From contig DJVC01000093.1 in NCBI GenBank assembly GCA_002440765.1, positions 1 through 12,316 on the forward strand: a stretch of 12,316 bases of DNA, read 5' to 3'. The DNA comes from a bacterium UBP3_UBA6266 (GTDB lineage Bacteria > Auribacterota > UBA6266). Shown here piece after piece: positions 6,607-12,316 of the stretch. The notes beneath the pieces were generated by a model. The model saw nothing but the letters and a program-made list of their open reading frames with translations. It searched no databases and was not told the DNA's origin. Every line of letters starts with the position of its first letter. The stretch's first letter is position 1. The position numbers and the translations under genes were made by a program.

Positions 6607-7332
6607 TTAATAAAAAAGATCGGTTATAAAGGCTGTCAGCAATTCAAATTTGCCGCTGATAAACAGGATTCCCGTAAGCAGTATAAGCACGCCGGATGCT
6701 ACCTGAATTTTGCCCAGGTATTTTTTCAGGAAAGAGCTGAATTGAAGAAAACTCTGCAGCCCGACCGATACAATCATAAAAGGCAGCCCGATTCCCAGCG
6801 AGAAAATCAGCATTAACAGGACAGCATGGGAAACGCTTTTAGTCTGGCTTGCAAATGTTATAACCGCCGCGGCAAGCGGGCCAAGACACGGTGTCCATCC
6901 CGCCGCGAAAACAAGGCCCAAAACAAAAGAGCCGAGGAAACCGAAAGGTTTTTTTCTGATATGGATTTTTTTTTCGAAATTAAGAAAAGGTATGTTTACC
7001 AGCCTGCTCATATGGATACCGAGCACGATAAGCAGCAGGCCGCCTATGATTTCAATAATTCTTTTAGCGCCGAAAAAGGCTGTCCCTATTATTGAAGCTG
7101 AGGCGCCCAGGCTGATGAATACCAGAGAAAATCCGAGTATGAAAAGCAGGGAACTGAAAATCATGGTCAGAAGATTTTTTAACCTGTTGCCCGAGGATGA
7201 TAACTGGTCAATCGAAGTTCCTGTCATAAAAGATATATAAGATGGGATAAGAGGGAAAATACAGGGCGAAAGAAAAGACAGGAACCCGTAAAAAAATGCC
7301 AGAAAGTATGTAACGTTTATTTCCTGTTCCAT
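6607..7332 (-). CDS. ccdA: CcdA/DsbD-type thiol-disulfide electron transport membrane protein
   Basis: Inner-membrane protein (241 aa) of the CcdA family, which passes reducing equivalents from cytoplasmic thioredoxin across the membrane to extracytoplasmic thiols, for example for cytochrome c maturation. Six hydrophobic segments are visible at about 10-35, 53-80, 90-110, 131-160, 170-195 and 208-230. The redox pair is present: Cys24 in FLSPCIFPLIPSY and Cys149 in AAGWTPCLGPL, the two signature motifs of the family. The length is normal. The ATG at 7332 lies 5 nt after the folE stop and lacks a strong ribosome binding site, so it depends on coupling. No TlpA/ResA-like partner or cytochrome c gene is in the window, so its client is unknown. 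Confidence 0.92.
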   Translation of the reverse strand: MEQEINVTYFLAFFYGFLSFLSPCIFPLIPSYISFMTGTSIDQLSSSGNRLKNLLTMIFSSLLFILGFSLVFISLGASASIIGTAFFGAKRIIEIIGGLLLIVLGIHMSRLVNIPFLNFEKKIHIRKKPFGFLGSFVLGLVFAAGWTPCLGPLAAAVITFASQTKSVSHAVLLMLIFSLGIGLPFMIVSVGLQSFLQFSSFLKKYLGKIQVASGVLILLTGILFISGKFELLTAFITDLFY

Positions 7333-7337
7333 ATGAA

Positions 7338-7892
7338 TTAAAAGTTCTTTCTTGCCCCGAGCAGGTTGATAAATTCCATCCTTGTTTTACTGTTCGACCG
7401 GAAAGCGCCGAGCATCGCGCTTGTAGTGCAGTACGCGTTTTGCTTTTCCACCCCTCTCATCGCCATACAGAGATGAAAGGCTTCTATGACTACGGCCACT
7501 CCGAGCGGTTTTATTACATCCTGGAGAGTTTGCGCAATCTGCGTGGTCAGCCTTTCCTGTACCTGAAGTCTGCGGCTGTAAATTTCAACGAGCCTCGGTA
7601 TTTTAGACAGTCCGATGACCTTTTTATCCGGCAGGTACGCGACATGGCATTTGCCGTAGAACGGCAGCAGGTGGTGTTCACACATGCATGACATTTCTAT
7701 ATCCTTCAGGATGACCATTTCATCATATTTTTCCTCATACACGGATTCCGACAGGAGCTTATTCGGGTCCTCCCTGTACCCTTTTGTCAGGAACAGGAGA
7801 GACTCTTTTACCCTTAAAGGAGTTTTGGCCAGGCCCTCTCTTTTCGGGTCTTCGCCGAGTTCTTTTAAAAGTTGTTCTATGAGTTTTTCCAT
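7338..7892 (-). CDS. folE: GTP cyclohydrolase I (type IA)
   Basis: Converts GTP to 7,8-dihydroneopterin triphosphate, the first step toward tetrahydrofolate (or toward queuosine/pterins); it works as a cytoplasmic homodecamer. The 184-aa length fits the short bacterial form. Seen: [12 protein letters not shown] (21-32), the zinc and active-site motif [13 protein letters not shown] (68-80) with Cys71, His73 and His74, the [23 protein letters not shown] block (94-116) and [11 protein letters not shown] (140-150) containing the third zinc ligand Cys142. All key residues are kept, so it should be active. It is the first gene of a minus-strand unit with ccdA and the lipoprotein gene. The ATG has no strong Shine-Dalgarno sequence. 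No other folate gene is nearby. Confidence 0.96.
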   Translation of the reverse strand: MEKLIEQLLKELGEDPKREGLAKTPLRVKESLLFLTKGYREDPNKLLSESVYEEKYDEMVILKDIEMSCMCEHHLLPFYGKCHVAYLPDKKVIGLSKIPRLVEIYSRRLQVQERLTTQIAQTLQDVIKPLGVAVVIEAFHLCMAMRGVEKQNAYCTTSAMLGAFRSNSKTRMEFINLLGARKNF

Positions 7893-7939
7893 AATATTTT
7901 TTTGAAATTTACAAAAAATAGTTTAATTTGGTAAAAGAC

Positions 7940-7945
7940 ATTATA
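7940..7945 (-). promoter_or_regulatory. Candidate -10 element for folE
   Basis: Read on the minus strand this is a perfect TATAAT about 48 nt before the folE start codon. The sequence 17 nt upstream (TTATCT) is only a weak -35. The 83-nt gap between the divergent folE and polX genes must hold both promoters, which supports the call. Confidence 0.45.
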
Positions 7946-7949
7946 CAAT
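7944..7949 (+). promoter_or_regulatory. Candidate -10 element for polX
   Basis: TACAAT (five of six consensus bases) lies 26 nt before the polX ATG. A TTTAAT (7922-7927) 16 nt upstream is a poor -35. It overlaps the opposite-strand -10 of folE by two bases, so the two polymerases could compete. The hexamers are weak evidence on their own in AT-rich DNA. Confidence 0.35.
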
Positions 7950-7975
7950 AATCAGGTAAAATAGATAAGTAAAAT

Positions 7976-9697
7976 ATGGATAAAGACAGATTAACGGAAT
8001 TATTGGAAAGTATCGGAACGCTTTTAGAACTTAAAGGTGAAAATCCTTTTAAGGTCAGAGCCTATCATAATGCCGCAAGAGCGATAGGACAATACCAGGG
8101 TCCTCTGGAAAAAGCCGTAAAAGAAGGAAGTCTTTCCGGTATCCCGGGCATAGGCAAAGGTTTGTCTGAAAGAATAGAAGAATTTTCAGAGACCGGACAT
8201 ATAAAATACTATGATGAGCTTAAAGACTCAATTCCCGCGGGAATGATGGAGCTGCTTTCCATAGAAGGGGTTGGACCAAAAAAAATCCGGGCGATTTATG
8301 AAAAGCTCAGGATAAAAACCGTACAGGACCTGGAAGAAGCCTGCAGGAAAAACAAAATAGCGCCTTTAGACGGGTTTGGCAGCAAAACGCAGGAAAATAT
8401 CCTCAAGGGAATCCAGTATCTGAGCTCGAACAGGAATAAATTCCTGATATCCGACGCGTTGCAGGAAGCGGTCAGGATACAGGGCCTTCTGAAGAAAAAG
8501 GGAAAGGGCAATATTAAGAGAATAGAGATAGCGGGAAGTTTAAGGAGAAGAAAAGAATTGATAGGCGATATAGATATTGTCGCCGGCGCGTCTGATCCCG
8601 AAAAGGTTATGGATCTTTTCGCGTCCCTGGAAGGCGTGAGGGATGTTATAGCCAGGGGCGGCACAAAGACCAGCGTCAGACTGGACAGGGGGATAAATGC
8701 CGACATAAGGGTTGTGTCGGATAAGGAATTCCCGTATGCCCTTCATCATTTTACCGGAAGCAAGGAGCATAACACGGCAATGAGGTCTCTGGCCAAAGCC
8801 AGGAACATGAAAATGAACGAATACGGTCTGTTCAGGAATGGTAAAAATGTCCGGTGCAAAAATGAGAAAGATATATTCACCGCTCTGGGTTTGTCTTTTA
8901 TTCCGCCCGAACTAAGAGAAGACAGGGGTGAAATAGAAGCGGCTTCAACCGGGAAAATACCCCGCCTTATTGAAGAAAAAGACATAAAAGGCCTTCTTCA
9001 TGTCCATACTTCTTATTCGGACGGGTCAACTGCGCTTGAGGATATGGTAACTGAAACAAAAAAGAGAGGCTATTCATATATCGGAATATGCGATCATTCA
9101 AAAAGCGCTTATTATGCCGGCGGCCTGAACGAGGATAAACTAAGGAAACAATGGGAAGAGATAGACTCGTTGAACGCGAAAGCCAAAAACTTCAGGATAT
9201 TCAAAGGCATTGAAGTTGATATTTTTCCCGACGGCAATATAGATTACGATAAAGGCGTGCTTGAAAAATTCGATTTTGTGATTGCTTCCATTCACACAAA
9301 ATTTAAGATGACAAAGGAAGACATGACTGAAAGAATAATAAAGGCGGTTAAAAACCCCTATACAACAATGATAGGACATTTGACGGGACGGCTTTTGCTG
9401 ACGCGGGAAGGGTACGAAGTTGATGTTGAAAAAATAATAGAAGCGTGTTCTTCGGAAGGGAAATCCATAGAACTCAATTCTCATCCCCAGAGACTTGATC
9501 TGGACTGGAGATTTTGTAAGCTGGCGAAGGAATGCGGCGTACCCATATCAATCAATCCCGACGCCCATAATGCCGGCGGCCTGGATGACATAACCTACGG
9601 CGTCGGAACCGCGAGGAAAGGCTGGCTTGAGAAAAAAGATGTTTTGAACACAAAAACCGCCGGCGGAATAGAAAGATATTTTAAAAAAGGAAAATGA
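7976..9697 (+). CDS. polX: DNA polymerase X family with C-terminal PHP domain
   Basis: Bacterial family X polymerase (573 aa), a gap-filling enzyme of base excision repair. Its PHP domain adds 3'-5' exonuclease and, in studied homologues, AP-endonuclease-type activity. In order: an N-terminal 8-kDa-like domain with ELKGENPFKVRAYHNAAR (18-35); helix-hairpin-helix motifs at IPGIGKGLSERI (56-67), IEGVGPKKI (96-104) and LDGFGSKTQ (131-139); the polymerase motif AGSLRRRKELIGDIDIVAG (186-204), with metal-binding Asp198 and Asp200 and the third Asp243 in INADIRVV; and a PHP domain (about 339-570) with HVHTSYSDG (342-350), CDHSK (372-376), GIEVDI (411-416), His440, His468 and NPDAHN (527-532). All visible metal ligands are kept, so both activities are expected. 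It has no strong ribosome binding site. nth starts 6 nt after its stop. Confidence 0.96.
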   Translation: MDKDRLTELLESIGTLLELKGENPFKVRAYHNAARAIGQYQGPLEKAVKEGSLSGIPGIGKGLSERIEEFSETGHIKYYDELKDSIPAGMMELLSIEGVGPKKIRAIYEKLRIKTVQDLEEACRKNKIAPLDGFGSKTQENILKGIQYLSSNRNKFLISDALQEAVRIQGLLKKKGKGNIKRIEIAGSLRRRKELIGDIDIVAGASDPEKVMDLFASLEGVRDVIARGGTKTSVRLDRGINADIRVVSDKEFPYALHHFTGSKEHNTAMRSLAKARNMKMNEYGLFRNGKNVRCKNEKDIFTALGLSFIPPELREDRGEIEAASTGKIPRLIEEKDIKGLLHVHTSYSDGSTALEDMVTETKKRGYSYIGICDHSKSAYYAGGLNEDKLRKQWEEIDSLNAKAKNFRIFKGIEVDIFPDGNIDYDKGVLEKFDFVIASIHTKFKMTKEDMTERIIKAVKNPYTTMIGHLTGRLLLTREGYEVDVEKIIEACSSEGKSIELNSHPQRLDLDWRFCKLAKECGVPISINPDAHNAGGLDDITYGVGTARKGWLEKKDVLNTKTAGGIERYFKKGK

Positions 9698-9703
9698 TGT
9701 GTC

Positions 9704-10345
9704 ATGGATTTAAGGCAAAAGGCGGAAAAAGTTTTTTTAATCCTTAAAAAAGAATATCCGGATGCAAAAACAGCGCTTAACTTCTCTACCCCGCTTCAGC
9801 TGCTGGTTGCCACCATACTATCCGCCCAGTGCACGGATGAGAGGGTTAACATCGTTACCCCGCGCTTGTTTAAGAAATATGGGACCGCAGCGGCATTCGC
9901 AAATGCGGCGCGGTATGAACTCGAACAGGAGATTAAAAGCACAGGTTTTTTCAGGAATAAAGCAAAAAATATTATCGCCTGCTGCAAAGGCATTGTGGAG
10001 AGACACGGGGGAAAGGTCCCGTCCGGCATGGAAGAGCTGACCGGACTGCCGGGTATCGGACGGAAGACGGCAAATGTCATACTCGGAAATGTTTTCGGGA
10101 TTCCGGGCATAGTTGTAGACACTCATGTCATAAGGCTATCCGGCAGGATTGGACTCACAAAAGAAAAAGATCCCGTGAAAATCGAATTTGCTTTAATGCG
10201 TATTATCGATAAAAAAAACTGGACGATGTTTTCTCACCTGCTCGTCTTTCACGGCAGGAACGTTTGCAAAGCGCGCAGGCCGGCCTGCTATAAATGCAGT
10301 ATCGCCGAAATATGTTCTTATACTGAAAAGACAGACGAACCGTAA
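9704..10345 (+). CDS. nth: Endonuclease III (DNA glycosylase/AP lyase)
   Basis: Removes oxidised pyrimidines and cleaves the abasic site by beta-elimination. The 213-aa product has the core LSAQCTDERVN (39-49); the helix-hairpin-helix LTGLPGIGRKTAN (112-124) with catalytic Lys121; IVVDTHVIRLSGR (136-148) with catalytic Asp139; and a C-terminal [4Fe-4S] cluster with the exact CX6CX2CX5C spacing (Cys188, Cys195, Cys198, Cys204). The length and all key residues are standard. Start ATG 9704 lies 6 nt after the polX stop, with AAAGGA inside the end of polX about 12 nt upstream. Sharing a unit with polX joins lesion removal with gap filling. The next gene begins 17 nt on. Confidence 0.97.
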   Translation: MDLRQKAEKVFLILKKEYPDAKTALNFSTPLQLLVATILSAQCTDERVNIVTPRLFKKYGTAAAFANAARYELEQEIKSTGFFRNKAKNIIACCKGIVERHGGKVPSGMEELTGLPGIGRKTANVILGNVFGIPGIVVDTHVIRLSGRIGLTKEKDPVKIEFALMRIIDKKNWTMFSHLLVFHGRNVCKARRPACYKCSIAEICSYTEKTDEP

Positions 10346-10362
10346 CTTCCGGAGGAAAACTT

Positions 10363-11553
10363 TTGAAAAAGACTTTTGTGATTTTATCATACTGGGGGCC
10401 GCCTTCAAACAGCACAAAAAATATGAAGAAGGATTATGAGTTCGGTCATGTTACGCCGATTGACGCCGAAAGCGGACTTCCTTCAATCCTTGCCGCGATT
10501 GCCGGAATTGAACCCGAAGCTTCAGTTATTGTTGTCGGAGTGTCGAACCATAAGGCTTATGATCTGAAGACCCAGCAAAAAGTGAGGGAGATAACCGGCC
10601 CGCTGAGGGGCAAAATAGACATAAAGGTTTTCAGTTACAGGGAAATGACGAGGGTGAGAGATATCCTGACAATAAACGGATACGGAGAATTGACAAAATA
10701 TGTGGAGCCGGGCAACCCTTCACAGGTGAAAAACCTCGGGCTTCTTGCGGCAGGTATTGCCGGCGCGGAAATTATAGTTCTTGTAGACGGGTCTAACCTT
10801 ATCGATTCAAAACCTTCGCTGGACGCCGCGGCGGAAAAAATTGAAAAAAGGCTTGAAGATGAAAGTATCATCTACGGTGTGCTGGGTTTTACGCGCAGAA
10901 AAAAATATGCCGGTTTCCCCGACGCGGAAGGCTGTTTATGGGATGAAGAAAACACTGTGAAAGAGCTGTATGCCCGGGCCGGCGGCAGCGGTATTCCCGA
11001 CGGGGAAAGAGTTGATTTTGGCGGTTGTATGGTCCTCCACAGGAAATTGTTTGAGAAGGTGCCTTTCGACCCTTTTATTGAAAGCCGGGAAGATACCGAT
11101 TATATGATTTCGGCAAAAATGAACGGCGCGGGAATTACCGTATGCGGTAAGTTTCTGGCGACGGAAACCGGGGAATATGATGAGGGCGGAGAATATGATA
11201 GATTCAGAAAAGATGCGGCCTCTTTTATACATATGAGAAAAAAGATAAGGACACAGGGTGAGAACCCGGGAGGATTCACAAGGGTGTACATTACAGCTCT
11301 CCAACCCTATCCGGGAAAGTTTCTGGAAAGCGGCCTTATCCCCAGGATAAGATCATCGGCGGCGTTTTTAAAATCCAGGCGCGCCGACACTCAGGCAGAC
11401 GGTTTTTCCGGCAAAATTGATGATATCCTTTCGAAGATTGAAAGTGACTATGAGAAGGAAGATGACCGCTTTAAAAAATACGGTGATTTTGCCGGTGATT
11501 GGCGAAGACTTATAAACAGGCTGCCCGATTTTAAGGGTAAAGTATTCGGCTGA
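10363..11553 (+). CDS. GT-A-like (GT2-type) glycosyltransferase, substrate unknown
   Basis: Predicted sugar-nucleotide-dependent glycosyltransferase (396 aa), cytoplasmic, with no transmembrane segment or signal peptide. Weak GT-A features in order: an N-terminal strand KKTFVILSYWGPP (2-14); a nucleotide-binding-like core with IIVLVDGSNLIDS (137-149), where VDGSN stands where GT2 enzymes usually show a DXD; VDFGGCMVLHRKLFEKVPFD (217-236); and SREDTDYMISAKMNG (241-255), which matches the GG-x-M/hydrophobic plus ED acceptor-side pattern of GT2 enzymes. A long charged C-terminal region follows (about 330-396). Start TTG 10363 is chosen because GGAGG (10351-10355) lies 7 nt before it and no better start fits. 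The sugar and acceptor cannot be told, and a non-enzymatic GT-A-fold protein is not excluded. It lies 17 nt after nth, so it is probably cotranscribed, though a functional link is not evident. Confidence 0.75.
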   Translation: MKKTFVILSYWGPPSNSTKNMKKDYEFGHVTPIDAESGLPSILAAIAGIEPEASVIVVGVSNHKAYDLKTQQKVREITGPLRGKIDIKVFSYREMTRVRDILTINGYGELTKYVEPGNPSQVKNLGLLAAGIAGAEIIVLVDGSNLIDSKPSLDAAAEKIEKRLEDESIIYGVLGFTRRKKYAGFPDAEGCLWDEENTVKELYARAGGSGIPDGERVDFGGCMVLHRKLFEKVPFDPFIESREDTDYMISAKMNGAGITVCGKFLATETGEYDEGGEYDRFRKDAASFIHMRKKIRTQGENPGGFTRVYITALQPYPGKFLESGLIPRIRSSAAFLKSRRADTQADGFSGKIDDILSKIESDYEKEDDRFKKYGDFAGDWRRLINRLPDFKGKVFG

Positions 11554-11565
11554 TGTTATAACAGC
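11549..11565. terminator. Candidate weak bidirectional terminator between convergent genes
   Basis: GCTG (11549-11552) can pair with CAGC (11562-11565), and a perfect 10-bp palindrome TGTTATAACA (11554-11563) lies in the same place. Both stop codons, of the glycosyltransferase (11551-11553) and the permease (11556-11558), fall inside. The two pairings are alternatives, neither is strong, and a plain T-tract is missing on the plus strand (CGCTTT only). It is the only structure available to end either transcript here. Confidence 0.3.
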
Positions 11566-12316
11566 GCTTTAAAAATGCTGATGAACAGGGGAAAGCTTAT
11601 AATTGTAACAAGAAGGTTATAAATCAGGCACTGGCTCAAAAGTTCGTGATTTCCGCCGTACACCCGCGCAAGGAGGGGCAATACGGTTGCCGGCGGCATG
11701 GAAGCCTGTATTATAAGCATAAAGCTTACGGATTCTCCCGGCCTGAAAAAAAGAATTAATCCCAGGAATGCCGCAGGCACGACAAATAATTTAAAAATCA
11801 CGGTTTTTATTATAAACGAGTAATTGATTTTCGGTTTTTTCCTGAAGTAGACAAGGACAAATCCCCCTATGGATATCATTATCAGGGGCACGGTCGCGTT
11901 TCCCACCAGTTCAATCGGATATTGGATAAAATGAGGAATGAACTGTTTCAACCTGAGGAAAACAAAGATTACCGAAAAAACAGTAGCCAGGGTGGGCATA
12001 TTGAGTACCAGCTTGAAAGTGGGAATACGTTCTTTGCCCCGGACGGACATCAGCAGAGGCGCGAATATGTATGTCAGAAGGCCGTTTACCAAACCGTAGA
12101 GAAAAAGAGCCACAAGCATTATTGTTTCCTGTTCTCCTTCGAAGAACAGGGTTATTATCGGCAACGGCAGGAAAAGGGAATTTTGAAGGGATATCAGGGC
12201 CTTGAAAACGCCGCTGTTTTCCCTTATTGATTTGTCGGCCAGAGTATAAAGATAAGCGATTAAAAGAGCCGTTACGAAAATTACGATTGCCATAACGGGA
12301 AATATCCACATTTTAA
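11556..12316 (-). CDS. AEC-family (auxin efflux carrier-like) permease, N-terminus beyond the window
   Basis: Integral membrane transporter of the AEC family, which exports or exchanges organic acids and similar solutes; the substrate is not predictable. The visible 251 residues from the first Met in frame carry about eight hydrophobic segments, and the family-typical QNSLFLPLPIITLFFEGE (42-59) corresponds to the NSGFLGLPL-like motif that usually sits near residue 100. ATVPLIMISIGGFVLV (138-153) and QASMPPATVLPLLARVYGG (198-216) are also typical of the family's C-terminal half. The frame stays open to the window edge and the typical protein is about 300 aa, so roughly 50-60 N-terminal residues are missing and the Met at 12311 is probably internal. 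It converges on the glycosyltransferase gene with 2 nt between them. Confidence 0.85.
   Translation of the reverse strand, partial: KMWIFPVMAIVIFVTALLIAYLYTLADKSIRENSGVFKALISLQNSLFLPLPIITLFFEGEQETIMLVALFLYGLVNGLLTYIFAPLLMSVRGKERIPTFKLVLNMPTLATVFSVIFVFLRLKQFIPHFIQYPIELVGNATVPLIMISIGGFVLVYFRKKPKINYSFIIKTVIFKLFVVPAAFLGLILFFRPGESVSFMLIIQASMPPATVLPLLARVYGGNHELLSQCLIYNLLVTIISFPLFISIFKALL

Noticed and set aside
6514..7240. Several plus-strand frames opposite ccdA
   Set aside because: Shadow frames; the minus strand encodes a complete CcdA with both signature cysteine motifs and six membrane segments.

Overview
The window looks like ordinary bacterial chromosome from an anaerobe. It carries the 3' end of a long-type SRP RNA, the dnaX-ybaB-recR cluster and a four-subunit pyruvate:ferredoxin oxidoreductase. 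The long SRP RNA (about 95 nt follow the conserved GGAAGCAGC loop) occurs in Firmicutes, Thermotogae and several deep or uncultured lineages. A lipobox-bearing protein on the minus strand would fit a cell with an envelope lipoprotein system. Base composition is moderate and codon use looks uniform. I cannot name the phylum; an uncultured anaerobic lineage is a reasonable guess and no more. No mobile element, CRISPR array, tRNA or phage gene is visible.

Left part (1-2768, plus strand): SRP RNA 3' end, dnaX, ybaB and recR, tightly spaced and probably transcribed together (replication clamp loading, nucleoid-associated protein, recombination mediator). The most notable signal of the window is inside dnaX: a run of nine A's containing the heptamer A AAA AAG, followed after 7 nt by a 5-bp hairpin, with a -1-frame stop inside that hairpin. 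This is the layout of a programmed frameshift or slippage site making a short gamma form beside the full tau form.

Middle-left (2769-6272, plus strand): porC, porD, porA, porB (gamma, delta, alpha, beta) form one operon for pyruvate oxidation to acetyl-CoA with ferredoxin as acceptor. A hairpin lies in the only large gap of the operon, and a small solitary HicB-like gene follows porB.

Middle (6279-7892, minus strand): folE (GTP cyclohydrolase I), ccdA (thiol-disulfide electron transporter of the membrane) and a small lipoprotein gene of unknown role are packed as one transcription unit. It starts from a short divergent promoter region shared with polX.

Right part (7976-11553, plus strand): polX (family X DNA polymerase with a PHP domain), nth (endonuclease III) and a GT-A-like glycosyltransferase of unknown substrate read in one direction with gaps of 6 and 17 nt. 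The first two make a compact base-excision-repair module. At the right edge an AEC-family permease on the minus strand converges on this unit with only 2 nt between the genes and loses its N-terminus to the window boundary.

I found no clearly new multi-gene system. The worthwhile leads are the dnaX recoding site, the uncharacterised glycosyltransferase coupled to repair genes, the folE-ccdA-lipoprotein grouping, and the HicB-like protein without a toxin.
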